From NCBI GenBank assembly GCA_963682055.1, contig OY821751.1, positions 6,014,001 through 6,078,000 on the forward strand: 64,000 bases of DNA. The letters run 5' to 3'. A model generated the notes under the pieces. It was not told where the DNA came from, searched no databases, and saw only the letters and a program-made list of their open reading frames with translations. Source of the DNA: Primula veris (Eukaryota; Streptophyta; Magnoliopsida; Ericales; Primulaceae). Made by a program: the position numbers and the translations under genes. Of this stretch, positions 10,749 to 21,140 are shown one piece after another; the stretch's first letter is position 1, and each line of letters starts with the position of its first letter.

Positions 10749-11343
10749 TGTGTTTAGAAGTGGTAAAAAAACTGGTATTGGAGGAGTTTTAAAAGACGAT
10801 AAAGGTAGAGTAATTTTTGCTTATGCCTTTGCAGTGGGGGAATTTTGTAGCTTATTTACAGAATCAAGAGCTGTGTTAGTGGGATTACAAATTTGCTATA
10901 ATCTGGGACTAAGTGATATTACTCTAGAATCTGATGCTCTAATACTGGTTAATGGGTTTAAAAGTAATATTTCTCCACATATTGGTTTGCTTAATATTTG
11001 GGATGAGATTTTAATGCTCAAAGAAAGGGTAATTTAAGATGTGGTGCATGTTTATAGAGAGCAAAATATGATTGATGACTGTTTGGCCGGTTCACGATTG
11101 AAGGAAGAAAATTTCACTATATTTGAGTAAATCAAGCTGCCTAAAGTTGTGAGAGCACAGTGTGCCTCATATTAGGATGAGCAAAAACTAGTTTTTTTTT
11201 TTGTAATTTCCGTATTTTATTTCTTGCTGTAAATATGTGCTTTTTTTGTAATTTGTTTTCTATGCTAATGTTTTAGCTTGTAATCTGGGTCTGGTCATGT
11301 GTTTAGTGGAATAAAATGTTGGCTTGTGTTTTAAAAAAAAAGA
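10749..11343 (+). mobile_element. 5'-truncated LINE (L1-type) insertion
   Basis: The insert ends in an A-run at 11333-11341 and is flanked by an exact 16-bp direct repeat, ACTTTGTTTTTTTTGG, at 10733-10748 and 11344-11359. This is the mark of target-primed reverse transcription. It is only about 595 bp long, so nearly all of the element is missing at the 5' end, as is usual for LINEs. Confidence 0.85.
10752..11130 (+). pseudogene. RNase H domain of a LINE reverse transcriptase, broken
   Basis: The frame carries the C-terminal RNase H (RVT_3) domain of plant LINE ORF2, which degrades the RNA strand during reverse transcription. Visible landmarks are GIGGVLKDDKGRVIFAYA, TESRAVLVGLQICYNLGL, LESDALILVNG and, after an in-frame TAA at 11035-11037, HVYREQNMIDDCLAG before the final stop at 11128. 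Endonuclease and reverse transcriptase domains are absent because of the 5' truncation. Upstream Met codons in the same frame lie in flanking DNA and are not part of the element. Confidence 0.8.
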
Positions 11344-11776
11344 ACTTTGTTTTTTTTGGGAGGTGCTTTAATGTACAACATATGATTATATGGGTTATTT
11401 GTTGTAAATTCTATTGAAAACTGTGCCAATGTTGCAATATTTATTGAAAATAGATTCATTCAGTAATTACTTAGTTGTCTCTCTCTTTCTCTCCTCTTAT
11501 TGATAAAAAGGTAAACATTTTTTTACATAAAATCTGTATATAATTTAAAGAATGTATGTTACTAACTGTATTATGTTATCCTTGAACTTTGCTTTCGATA
11601 CGATTTTTATTAATTAATGGCTTATTATTCATGAGATGTGGAACTTTTGAAAAATGAATTACGCGTATAAGGTGCTCGATGAAATGTTACAGTGCTAGAT
11701 GATACTAAATGTTATTATTTGGGCATAATTTGTACTAGTATATATTAATAATAGACATATATATTGCTTAGATGTA

Positions 11777-14700
11777 AAACAAGCAAGTTAAGCTTAAAAG
11801 GTACAACAAAAAAGACATTATATTGCTTTTACATTAGTTTGAAATACATGCTTACCAATAGACTAAATTACACAGTGATTTAAGTTTATAATTATTATTT
11901 TTTTCATGAAGCTGGTATAAGGTGCTCGATGAAATGCTCAACTAGATTTAGTTTCAATTTAGGATATCTTATTGAGTTTTAATGATGACAATATGACATT
12001 GTTGTAAAACCTGAGCAACTTCATAGATAAAGTGTTTAGTTTGTATTATTTACAATATCTATTGTATGTTCATTTTAATTCGATTGTTTGTGAGGTACAT
12101 AATTGTTTGGAATATAAGTTACGCTTATAAGGTGCTCAATGAATACTCCACTACCAGCTTGAGCAATAAGTTAAGCTGAGGGCCAATTTTTTTCCCGAGA
12201 TCATCTTGTGTAAAGATCTTGAGCGTTTTGTTTCAGATAATAGGACAATATGTACTGGTATTCTCTTAATGTTGAGTTATATACATTGGTCAATTGCATT
12301 TGGACGATCATATATCTTGCTAATGATGACTGATGAGAAGAAATTCATTTCACATTTATAATTATGAGAGGCGGGAGAGAGGTCAAACATATTGGGGAGG
12401 GAGGGAATGCCATTGTATTTTACCTATGTAAGCTGTGGCAAAAATTGCACTCTTGCGTCTAATTCTATAATGATGAACAAAATTGTAATTGATGTACATT
12501 GCCGAAAATTTTGATCCTCACAGTTCAGAAAAGGCGACACGTTGGTTATTTCCAACTTTTACTACTAATTCAAAATTTTCTTCCTCTCCCTTGTTGCAAC
12601 CTTCTTGTAGATAAAGCATAAATGGGTCACTTGTTATGATTTGCTCACTTTTTCTGATTTTCTGTTGGAAAATATCATCTTTGTTTTAATAGTCATCATT
12701 ATCATCTTTATTTGGTAAGTGTTTTTTTAAGTTCCCTTGTTCCTGAATGTGTATTTATCTTCTAATCCAATTTTTAAGATATAATTGTGGGTGCGAATTC
12801 TGTTATATAGATAAATGAGTTTTTTCCCTTTATCTTTCTATTTTCTTCAAGCTAGGTTGTTTCTAAAAGACCCATGCAATAAATATTTACTGTTTGTTTA
12901 AATGCCTATATGAAAACACCAAGCGGTAAAATTGTTCAATGTTAAACTCAGGATGTTCAGTATCATTATTTTTTTGAAGAAATGCTTCTGATAGATAAGG
13001 CGAAACTCGGAAGTTCTCTCTCATTATTAGGAGTTCTTTCTATTTTCTACTTAAGTTTCTGATGATGTTTAAAGAATTAAAGACAAGATTAAAAATCAAA
13101 GTTTCTTGTTCATTTGAAATGACATAGCCTTTGTATCGCATTTCATTGTTGCTTATTCTAAAACAAGCAAGTTAAGCTTAAAGCTACAGCCAAAAGGACA
13201 TCAAATTGCTATTAAATTGGTATAAATTGAATACACACCAATAAACTGAATTACCAAGTTAGTTAAGTTTTTTAACTTGAAGCTGGTATACATTTGTTGC
13301 TATTTGATATGAAATGATAGAAAATGTTCAATCCAGTAAAGTTAAGCAATTTTTAATTAACGTTGTGATCTATTTTATCAGTTTCATGTTTGGTAATATA
13401 TTTTTTTTAATAATGATAGCTTAGCAAATCCTGAAACAAAATTCTAGATGATGTTAGTTTCTGCAGTCTGCATGCATATTCTACTTTCATTAATACTCTG
13501 GGTAAATTTACAGTTGATTACTAATTGTTAGAGAATAAGTTGTTACTAAGGTGCTCCATGAAATACCTCAGCCTGATTTGGTATTAATTTCAGATAAATT
13601 TTTGACTTTCAAATATTCTGTCGAGTACAACCTGAGCAACTTCATACATAAAGTATTTAGTTCGTATAATTTACATTGTCTATTGTACGCTCATCTTAAT
13701 TGGTGTTGATTGTTTGTGAGGTACAAATTGTTTTGAAAATATGTAACTATGTTACGTGTATAAGGTGTTCAATGAATGCTACACTACCAGTTTGAGCAAT
13801 AAGTTAAGCTTAGGGTGTATTTTTATTTCAAGATCATCTTGTCTAGAAATCCTGACGTGGTTTGACATATGTACTAGTATTTTTTTTTATAGGTAAGTTA
13901 TTTGCATTCATTGGTTGCATTTAGGATCAAGTATCTTGCTAATGATGATTGATATGAAGAAATTCACTTCACATTTATACTCCTGTGGATGAATTAAGAG
14001 AGGTGAAATGGAGGTAAAACATAGTGGGGAGGGGGAGGGGGAGGGGGAGGGTGTGCTGATTGTTTTCACCTATGTAAGCAGCAGCTAAAGTTGCAAAATG
14101 GGACTCATGTGGCTGTAATGCCGATCAATATTTCAATTGTTACATTAACAGTCTCTTAAAGTTAAACTGGCGAAGAATTTGTTCCCAAATTCAGAAAAGA
14201 CGACCGCAAATTTTATAATCATTACTCACCTAAGATAGGAAATCGTTGCAACTTTTTTATATATAAATCATACATGGTTCACACGTTAGTTGTTATGATA
14301 TGCTTACCTCTTCTGAATTCCTATTAAATAGTTACTTAGTAAAATTATTTGTTATTTGGATAATCATCACTATTACGTTTATTTGGGTAAAATAGACTTT
14401 TTGAATTCCCTTGTTCCTCAATGTGTGTTTAATTTTCTTATTCGCTAAGTTATACTTGTGGCAGCTAATTACGTTTTAAGTTTTAATGAGTTTTTTTTTA
14501 ATTACTCCTGTTATCTTCAAAGTAAGCTTGTTTTCATAAAACCCACATAACGAATATAACTGTTTGGTTAAATGCCTGGGGCAGGGGCGGACCCAGCCGG
14601 CCACCCCCGGCGGCGATTTTTTATTTTTTTTATATGTATAATTTAAAATTTTCTAAGATATATGCATTGATGGTCCTCCCTAATTAAACAAAATAGTTGT

Positions 14701-15218
14701 TGGTGTAGTGGTAAATTTGTCTTTAACGCAGTGGAAGGTTAGAAGTTCAAATCATGTTAGCTGTTTTTTTCTAAAAATTTCTGTTTTTTATCTTGAAATT
14801 ACCAAATTTCGTAAATGGCCATTGTATTTTCCCAAACAAGATTACTAAAAAAATTATTTTATTGTCCAATACCATTTGTCTTAACTTCATATTTATTTTA
14901 TGTTATGTTAAACATAGAAAAAATTCTTTATTTTTGTATTAGATCTTATTTATTTTATCCTATATTCGACATATTTTTTACACCACGGCCCCCCCAAAAA
15001 AACCATCCTGGTTCCGCCCCTGGCCTGGGGGGAAGGCAAGACGGTGGGTTCTTCACTGTTTACATATCATTATCAGCTGTTTGATGAAATGCCTATCTGA
15101 TATCCAGAGCAGCCACCTTGGCATTATTACCCTTGATTGGTAGAAAGTTGGAAAATCAAGGTTTCTTGATTCTTTGGAATGGCATTGCTGCTGTATCGCA
15201 TTTCATTGTTTTTCTCTT
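11777..15218. repeat. Tandem segmental duplication (about 1.4 kb unit)
   Basis: Copy 1 spans about 11777-13156 and copy 2 about 13159-15218. Shared landmarks in the same order are AACAAGCAAGTTAAGCTTAA, CCTGAGCAACTTCATA, TAAGGTG.TC.ATGAAT, TTGAGCAATAAGTTAAGCT, CCCTTGTTCCT.AATGTGT and GTATCGCATTTCATTGTT. Copy 2 is longer mainly because a hAT-type element sits in it (14582-15022). The copies have diverged well. No coding signal is seen in either. Confidence 0.75.
14582..15022. mobile_element. hAT-type non-autonomous element with 8-bp target duplication
   Basis: The ends are CAGGGGCGGACCCAG on the left and its near inverse CTGGTTCCGCCCCTG on the right. An exact 8-bp duplication, GCCTGGGG, flanks it (14574-14581 and 15023-15030), the hAT signature. 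The 441-bp body has no transposase. It holds a tRNA-like stretch: TGGTGTAGTGGTAAAT at about 14701 (A-box-like) and AGTTCAAATC at 14744-14753 (B-box-like). Confidence 0.88.
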
Positions 15219-15486
15219 GCGGTGCAGTTATAGTATTATTTGAAAAAACAAGAGTATTCAAGTAGGTTAGTCATGTCCTCCTTATGGTTAAGAACATAAT
15301 ACTCTGTCCTCCTAGTTCGGGACATGAACATAGCTAACTTACGTGGTTATAGATGTTAGCTTATTAAGGAAGAATCTGGTGAACGAATTTGCTGAAAATG
15401 TATTAGCACATTGATTTCTTTCATCAAACTCAATCGCCTGAAGCATGTTCACTCGTGAATTATCGTGTTCTATATTTGTTTTATAG

Positions 15487-16868
15487 AGTATGCCGTGGTG
15501 ATTGAAGTATCAAAATGAAGGCGAGGATAGTCTTGAGGAAAGTGTATGACTATGTACGTTATGATCTCAAAGAAATAGCATTCCCATCATCTTTACCCGA
15601 TCCACCTCATGTGAAAAAGCGTCGGAAACTAACATGGACAGAGCGCTACCTTGTGAGTACACTATTTCATTCACCTGCTATTAAGTTCCACTGAATTTTT
15701 GTATCAGCTTTGTTTGTTCCAATCATAGTTGCAGGAAGCGGGAGCGGAAGCGGGTACGGGAGTGGGTGCGGGGAAGCGAAGGGTTATAAAAAGGAGAAGC
15801 GTCATCCGAAGCATCTATTAAAAAAATATAATATATATAATATAGTTGGGTATTTTCTTTTTTATGTTTCTTGTAAATTAATTTTAGGATTATTAATCTT
15901 TTGGGAGTTCTTTGTGACCATTAAAAGAAAAAAAGTCATTTTTTGAATGATTAAAAATTTAAAACTTGCTATAGACCCACTAATATTTCATTGGGATCAT
16001 CATGTATGCTACTTAATACAAATATTATTGTAACATTTTAGATATTGGATAAGTTCTTATTATAACTTAAAAACTATAGTCCCAGCCTCTCTTTTCTTCT
16101 TTTTTTTAGTTACCGGGAGAAGATTCCGGAAGCTTCCGATGACGGAAGCGTGGAATCGAGCTTCCGGTACGGAAGCGCCTAAGGTTTAGGAGATTCCTGC
16201 AACTATGGTTCCAATTACAAATAACATTCCTTGTTAGAGTCCATGCCTCGTCCTATGACTGTATTTCTTACTTAAAAAAAATACAAATTGGCAGTCATGT
16301 AATCTAGTGTTAAGAAGCAATTAAATTTTTTTAAATGTTTTTCAGGTACTTAAGGAAGCCTCTAGACTTTATGCTGCGAGTTGGGTACGAGACATTGGTC
16401 CTGAACTTGGGCCATATAAATATAAGAAACATGATTATAGTGAAAGTAAGCCCGGTGTAGCAGATACAAGCGAGGGAGAGAAAGAGCCATCTACATTGGA
16501 GGATCTTGGTGAGAACTTCTACCCCATTTTCCCTGAAAATAATGTTATCATACTGTATTATTTATTAACCAAAATGGTTGAGAAAGACTGTTGTGCGAAT
16601 TGAAATATATAGGTTTATAATTTTTTGGCTCACTGCATAATTTTTTATTTGGAAAATAATAATAGCGGTTGCCGCAAGAGGTGGAATGGAAACGCTTAGG
16701 CCTGCATTACAAAGGGTTTACATGACGAGAGCATCTTCATATAGAGATGCACTCAAGAGCTTTATAGAAGGGTATCAACAAGGCATTCAACAAGTAATGG
16801 AGAAAAAAGAAAGCCTAGAATCGCAACTCAAAGAAGAAGAAAAGGACGACACCAAAAGCTCAACTTGA
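15487..16868 (+). CDS. Conserved plant protein of unknown function, three coding exons
   Basis: The coding exons are 15515-15652, 16346-16508 and 16666-16868, giving 167 aa. Splice sites fit: CTT|GTGAGT, CAG|GTACTT, CTTG|GTGAGA and TAG|CGGTTG, in matching phase. A 5' leader exon probably starts at 15487 after TTTTATAG, implying an intron in the 5' UTR; the first untranslated exon was not found. The protein starts MKARIVLRKVYDYVRYDLKE, has DPPHVKKRRKLTW near residue 30, WVRDIGPELG and STLEDLAVAARGG in the middle, and a charged C-terminus likely to be coiled coil. I recall close homologues across land plants without an assigned role. There is no signal peptide or membrane segment. The first intron holds a GGAAGCGG-rich insertion. 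The frame is intact and it looks like a functional host gene. Confidence 0.85.
15735..16190. repeat. GGAAGCGG-rich inserted segment in intron 1
   Basis: It begins with several GGAAGCGGGAGC-like units and ends with ATTCCGGAAGCTTCCG and TTCCGGTACGGAAGCGCC. The GC-rich ends bracket AT-rich DNA, as in a small inserted element. Exact ends and target duplication were not found. Confidence 0.4.
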
Positions 16869-19800
16869 GCAACCCATATTGTACTACTCCGTCACTAAAT
16901 ATCTATTTACAATACGTTTACTTGAGTGATGATTCACTTTTGCAGTCATGTATATATGTTTTCTTTAAGAATAGACGAGGATACGCCGGTGCATTTACTG
17001 TGAAACATGTCACAGTGAGTCGGTGACGTTTGGCTCACTAATAGTAGGGTTCTTTTGTACTGTGTAATCGGATGAGATCAGAATAACTTAGATGAAATTA
17101 AGTTGGTTAAATCAAGGTCTTTAAACCCGATATTTTTTTCCTCACAGGATATGCTTTTATATGTTCACAATAATCTGGAAAAGTCATCAGCTTTTTTGTC
17201 ACCCAGCTTGAGGCGCAATGATTTATCATATAGCAGCTATATTTATATTGCCGAAATCCCAGGAATATTTGATCTGCGAATATTTAACAGAAGATTTTCT
17301 CCTTAATACAGGTCATGGCCATTTTACATCGAATATGAGGAAATATGATACACCAGTAGTACTTACTATATTTATTTGAATGTGCTGCTGTTTACTGGAA
17401 ATAGCATTATCACTTCTCAGTAACATACAAATACATAATGGCATGCCATACGGAGAGTTTTTATTTTTCTTATTATGGTTCGTTATTGCATCCATGCAAA
17501 AAGCAATAACACACTACTCTCAGCTAATTTACATTTTTCTAATATATATAGATGCAAATAACTATAAATCGGAACTCGGAAGTACCAATTTTGAAAGTCC
17601 GAAAACCAGTTAAGATAACTATTGAAAAAAAACAGTCAGAAGCCCCTCTTCCGAATATGATACACTAGTACTACTTGCGATATTTATTTGAATATGCTAT
17701 TGCTTACTGGAAATAGCAGCATCACTTCTAATTAAGATACAAATACATAACGGGGAGTTTTTATTTTTCTTATTATATAGTCCTTTATTGCAAACATGAA
17801 AAAAGCGAAAACATACTACTCTCAGCTAATTTACATTTTTTGTAATATAGATGCAAATAACTATATAGCAATCAATCTTAGGACATCGGAACTTGGAAGT
17901 ACCAAATTTGAAAGTCCGAAAAAAATAAAATGAACTCAAAAGTCAAAAGTATCACTAACCAAACCAAAATATGATCCCAAGTGAAGTTTTATTGGTTCCA
18001 AATTTTCAATCAAATTGTTCATTTTCAAACCTGGGACCAGTTTGAATTGAATAATAGCAACAGTCAACCTTTATACACTGGTGCTTCTAAATTTGTTGGA
18101 AATGAAACGTTACGTAATATTATTTAAAAAACAGCTATGCCCACTACAGGCTGGCTGGTACTAGTCGGTGGTTTATTAGTCTCATCGTCTTGTAACACAT
18201 AAAATATATAAAACCTCACCAACTCTTCCAATTTACACCACATGCATATACTGTTTACCATACTATATTATAATTTTAATATATATAACTATCAAGAAAT
18301 ATCATGATGAAAAGGTGCACCTTTTGGAAAGATCTTCAGACAGAATCAGAAACAGTAAAACATTATACATAACATATTAGATTCCTGAATGTAACAACCC
18401 CTAAAATTCCCTCATTTGGGCTGGTTATGACATCAGATCTAATACTTTTGTGGCCCCATTCTTCACCTACCTTAGCCCATATAACTCTTTTACCCCCTCT
18501 CATAAGTCTCTATCAACTTGTCCTCATTTTTTTTTTTCTTCATACTATGCCCCATTGCCTATTTGATGATTCACATCTTCTGATTTTGAGTTGCCAGAAA
18601 ATGTGGATTTTCCCTTTTTTTACAATTTTTTTTTGATTTTTTTTTGGTTCTTGTTTAGATTTTTTTGGCTATACAACTTCAAGTCCCTCAAAGAGTAAGC
18701 CTTTTAGGTCACATCTGCTATCTTCATCCTTGGTGATAGCTCATTTGGTTTCCTTCTCCTGACAAGTTGTATTCCTGAAATAAATATGTTACAATTATTT
18801 TTGAATATTGCATAGAAGTAGTAACAAAGGTGGTAAAGCTGAATTCACTTATTATATAGTGTTTTATGTTTTCACTTGTTATAAAATGATGCACATGTCA
18901 CATAGAGTATGTACATGATCATACTAATAACTTGATAATTATACAAGAAATCCCAAGATACGTACGTACAACCTTACAGGTTTCAAGTTCAAGGGAGCTA
19001 AAATGAGAAACAAAGAAGAGGAAATTTTGTTACAAGGTTTAAACTTAATTTACCCTTCTAAGAATTAATATTAAAATGCGAGTTTTAGAGGTTTTCCTAA
19101 CCTATATGTATGGACTTTTCTAAGACGAAAGCATTGTCCTAAATCGGAATATTGATTCTTTTTCTATGAAGAGAAAGGAATACTAATAACATATCAACAA
19201 AAATGGAGTAGGTTTTTGTTTCATTTTCCAATTAGTAGGACAATAAAAGTAATTTCAGACTACCACATTAAATTTTAATTGAAAATTTCATTTTTCCTTA
19301 TTCACATACTTACTTTACAATTATACACTATTTTCAACTTTTTTTTATTATTATTATATATAATTGTTTCTTCTAATCATGTATTCTAATAAATTTGTCA
19401 CATATCTGGCTCCCTTATTTCTAAAAGGTGATATATTCTAAGGGTTGCTTAATTATAATTTAAAACCAATAAATAGAAGGTAAAGTGAATATATAGGGTA
19501 TAAAATATAAAATACCGGTACTCTTAAGGTGATTTATCATTTATTTATCTTTTTTTCTCAATTTAGAAAAATATAATCTACTCTGGCAAGACCACAATAA
19601 TAAGTCTTGAAAATTACAAGATTGGGTCAGGTGACCCATATTTAATGTTACGTCTGAGAATTTGTTTACTTTTCTTAACAGAACTTATAATGCACTCCAC
19701 TTTCCCACACTGTAGTCAAACCCTATATACATCTTATATCGCGTGATTTGGTCAAGTCACCCATATTTTACTCAATAAATTTTATACACCTCAACAAACA

Positions 19801-21140
19801 TACACTAAGTATATTGACACGTTATCAAATTACGTGTAATTTTGATCGATTTATAACTTTTATCAAAATTGTCGATTTTTTTTTTAAAATCTAATCATAA
19901 AATTAAACATTTGAACTGTGTCTCTTTTATAATAGAACGGGCTAGCAAAATGGTAATAAACAAAAAAAACAAAATAGTATGTTGATATTTTGGAAATTGG
20001 ATTTACATTATTAATTGAAGTGTAATTTTATGTGACCTGTTTTCTCATCACCTATTTTAAGATCTATTTTCGCATTTCCGATATTCTCAAATTACAACCC
20101 AACCCATAAGGACAAGAAAAAAAGTTAAAACAATGGTTTTTAACCTAATTTCTCAAGATTTTACTCCTATTAATGTTAAATTCTAATGTTAAATCAACCT
20201 TTCTCCACACTTGGTAATTATCTATAATTGTGGGGGACAACAATACACTAAGTCAAGAAGTAACCTAAAAAAAGTGTATTTATTATTCTACATCACATGT
20301 TATCTTTTGTTCCTGAAAAAGCACTTTTACTTGTTCAAATAGACTACCTCTCAGGTGATAAAAACTTTTCTATTATAAGATTCTATCACTTCATGTGATT
20401 TAAATAAATACACTAGTTAGGAAAATAGGTCACTCATTTGTCTAATTTAATAACCACTCTTTATTTTCCCTATGCTATTACTTACACATTTGTCTCATTA
20501 GAGGTAGCAACAAAATCATCGTGGGAAATTGGGTTGTCACATCTTTTTTACTTTCTACTTTCGTCAAAGGTGAAAAAGTGGTTTGTAGCAATTAACACGT
20601 TTTTTCCTAAAAAAGAGTACTTTAAAGAGGAATACTAATAATATCATTATGCAATAATAAAATTAGCAAAAATAAAATAATTCTACTAGGAGTACATGAT
20701 TCATTTTTTTATTTTTTATTTTTTAGTTTTATTTTAAATATTGGCTATTGACCTAAATTTTCATGTAGTACTGACTATCAAAACTGATGTTTTTGCCATA
20801 TATATTTTTATACTACTTCACCTGCATGCACAAGTATGTTTCACTGAATCGAATCAGATAAAAATGTCTATCATCCATACTTTGCCATTTTGCACAAAAT
20901 ATTTAACAAGATACGAAAACCAAGTATTAAGATAAATCTATGAAATAGTAAAAAATATAAAGTTATCGCAACCATGAAATGTCAACGCAGTTATTCGTAT
21001 CGTAAAATCTTTTTTTTCTAAACGTTTTCCACAGAAAAATATTTTTATTTGCTAGATTTAGTATTTTTCTTACAATAGTAAGTGTATGCTTTGTTTGCTA
21101 GATTTAGCATATTTTTTTTTCACTTGCTTGCACAAAACTA
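16869..21140. other. Gene-free stretch between the two host genes
   Basis: Contains a tandem duplication (about 17330-17605 and 17653-17925; shared TTTACTGGAAATAGCA and CTACTCTCAGCTAATTTACA) and a Stowaway-like fragment near 19820-19910. At 18390-18790 is a pyrimidine-rich stretch with a CCCATATAACTC TATA-like motif, then poly-T, then a less AT-rich part (18680-18770) that could be the leader of a non-coding transcript. No frame there is convincing. The remainder is AT-rich and includes the 3' flank of the B3 gene. Confidence 0.5.

Noticed and set aside
18710..18770. A miR169-like precursor on the minus strand (CCAAGGATGA)
   Set aside because: Only about ten bases agree with the mature sequence as remembered, and no complementary arm is found nearby.
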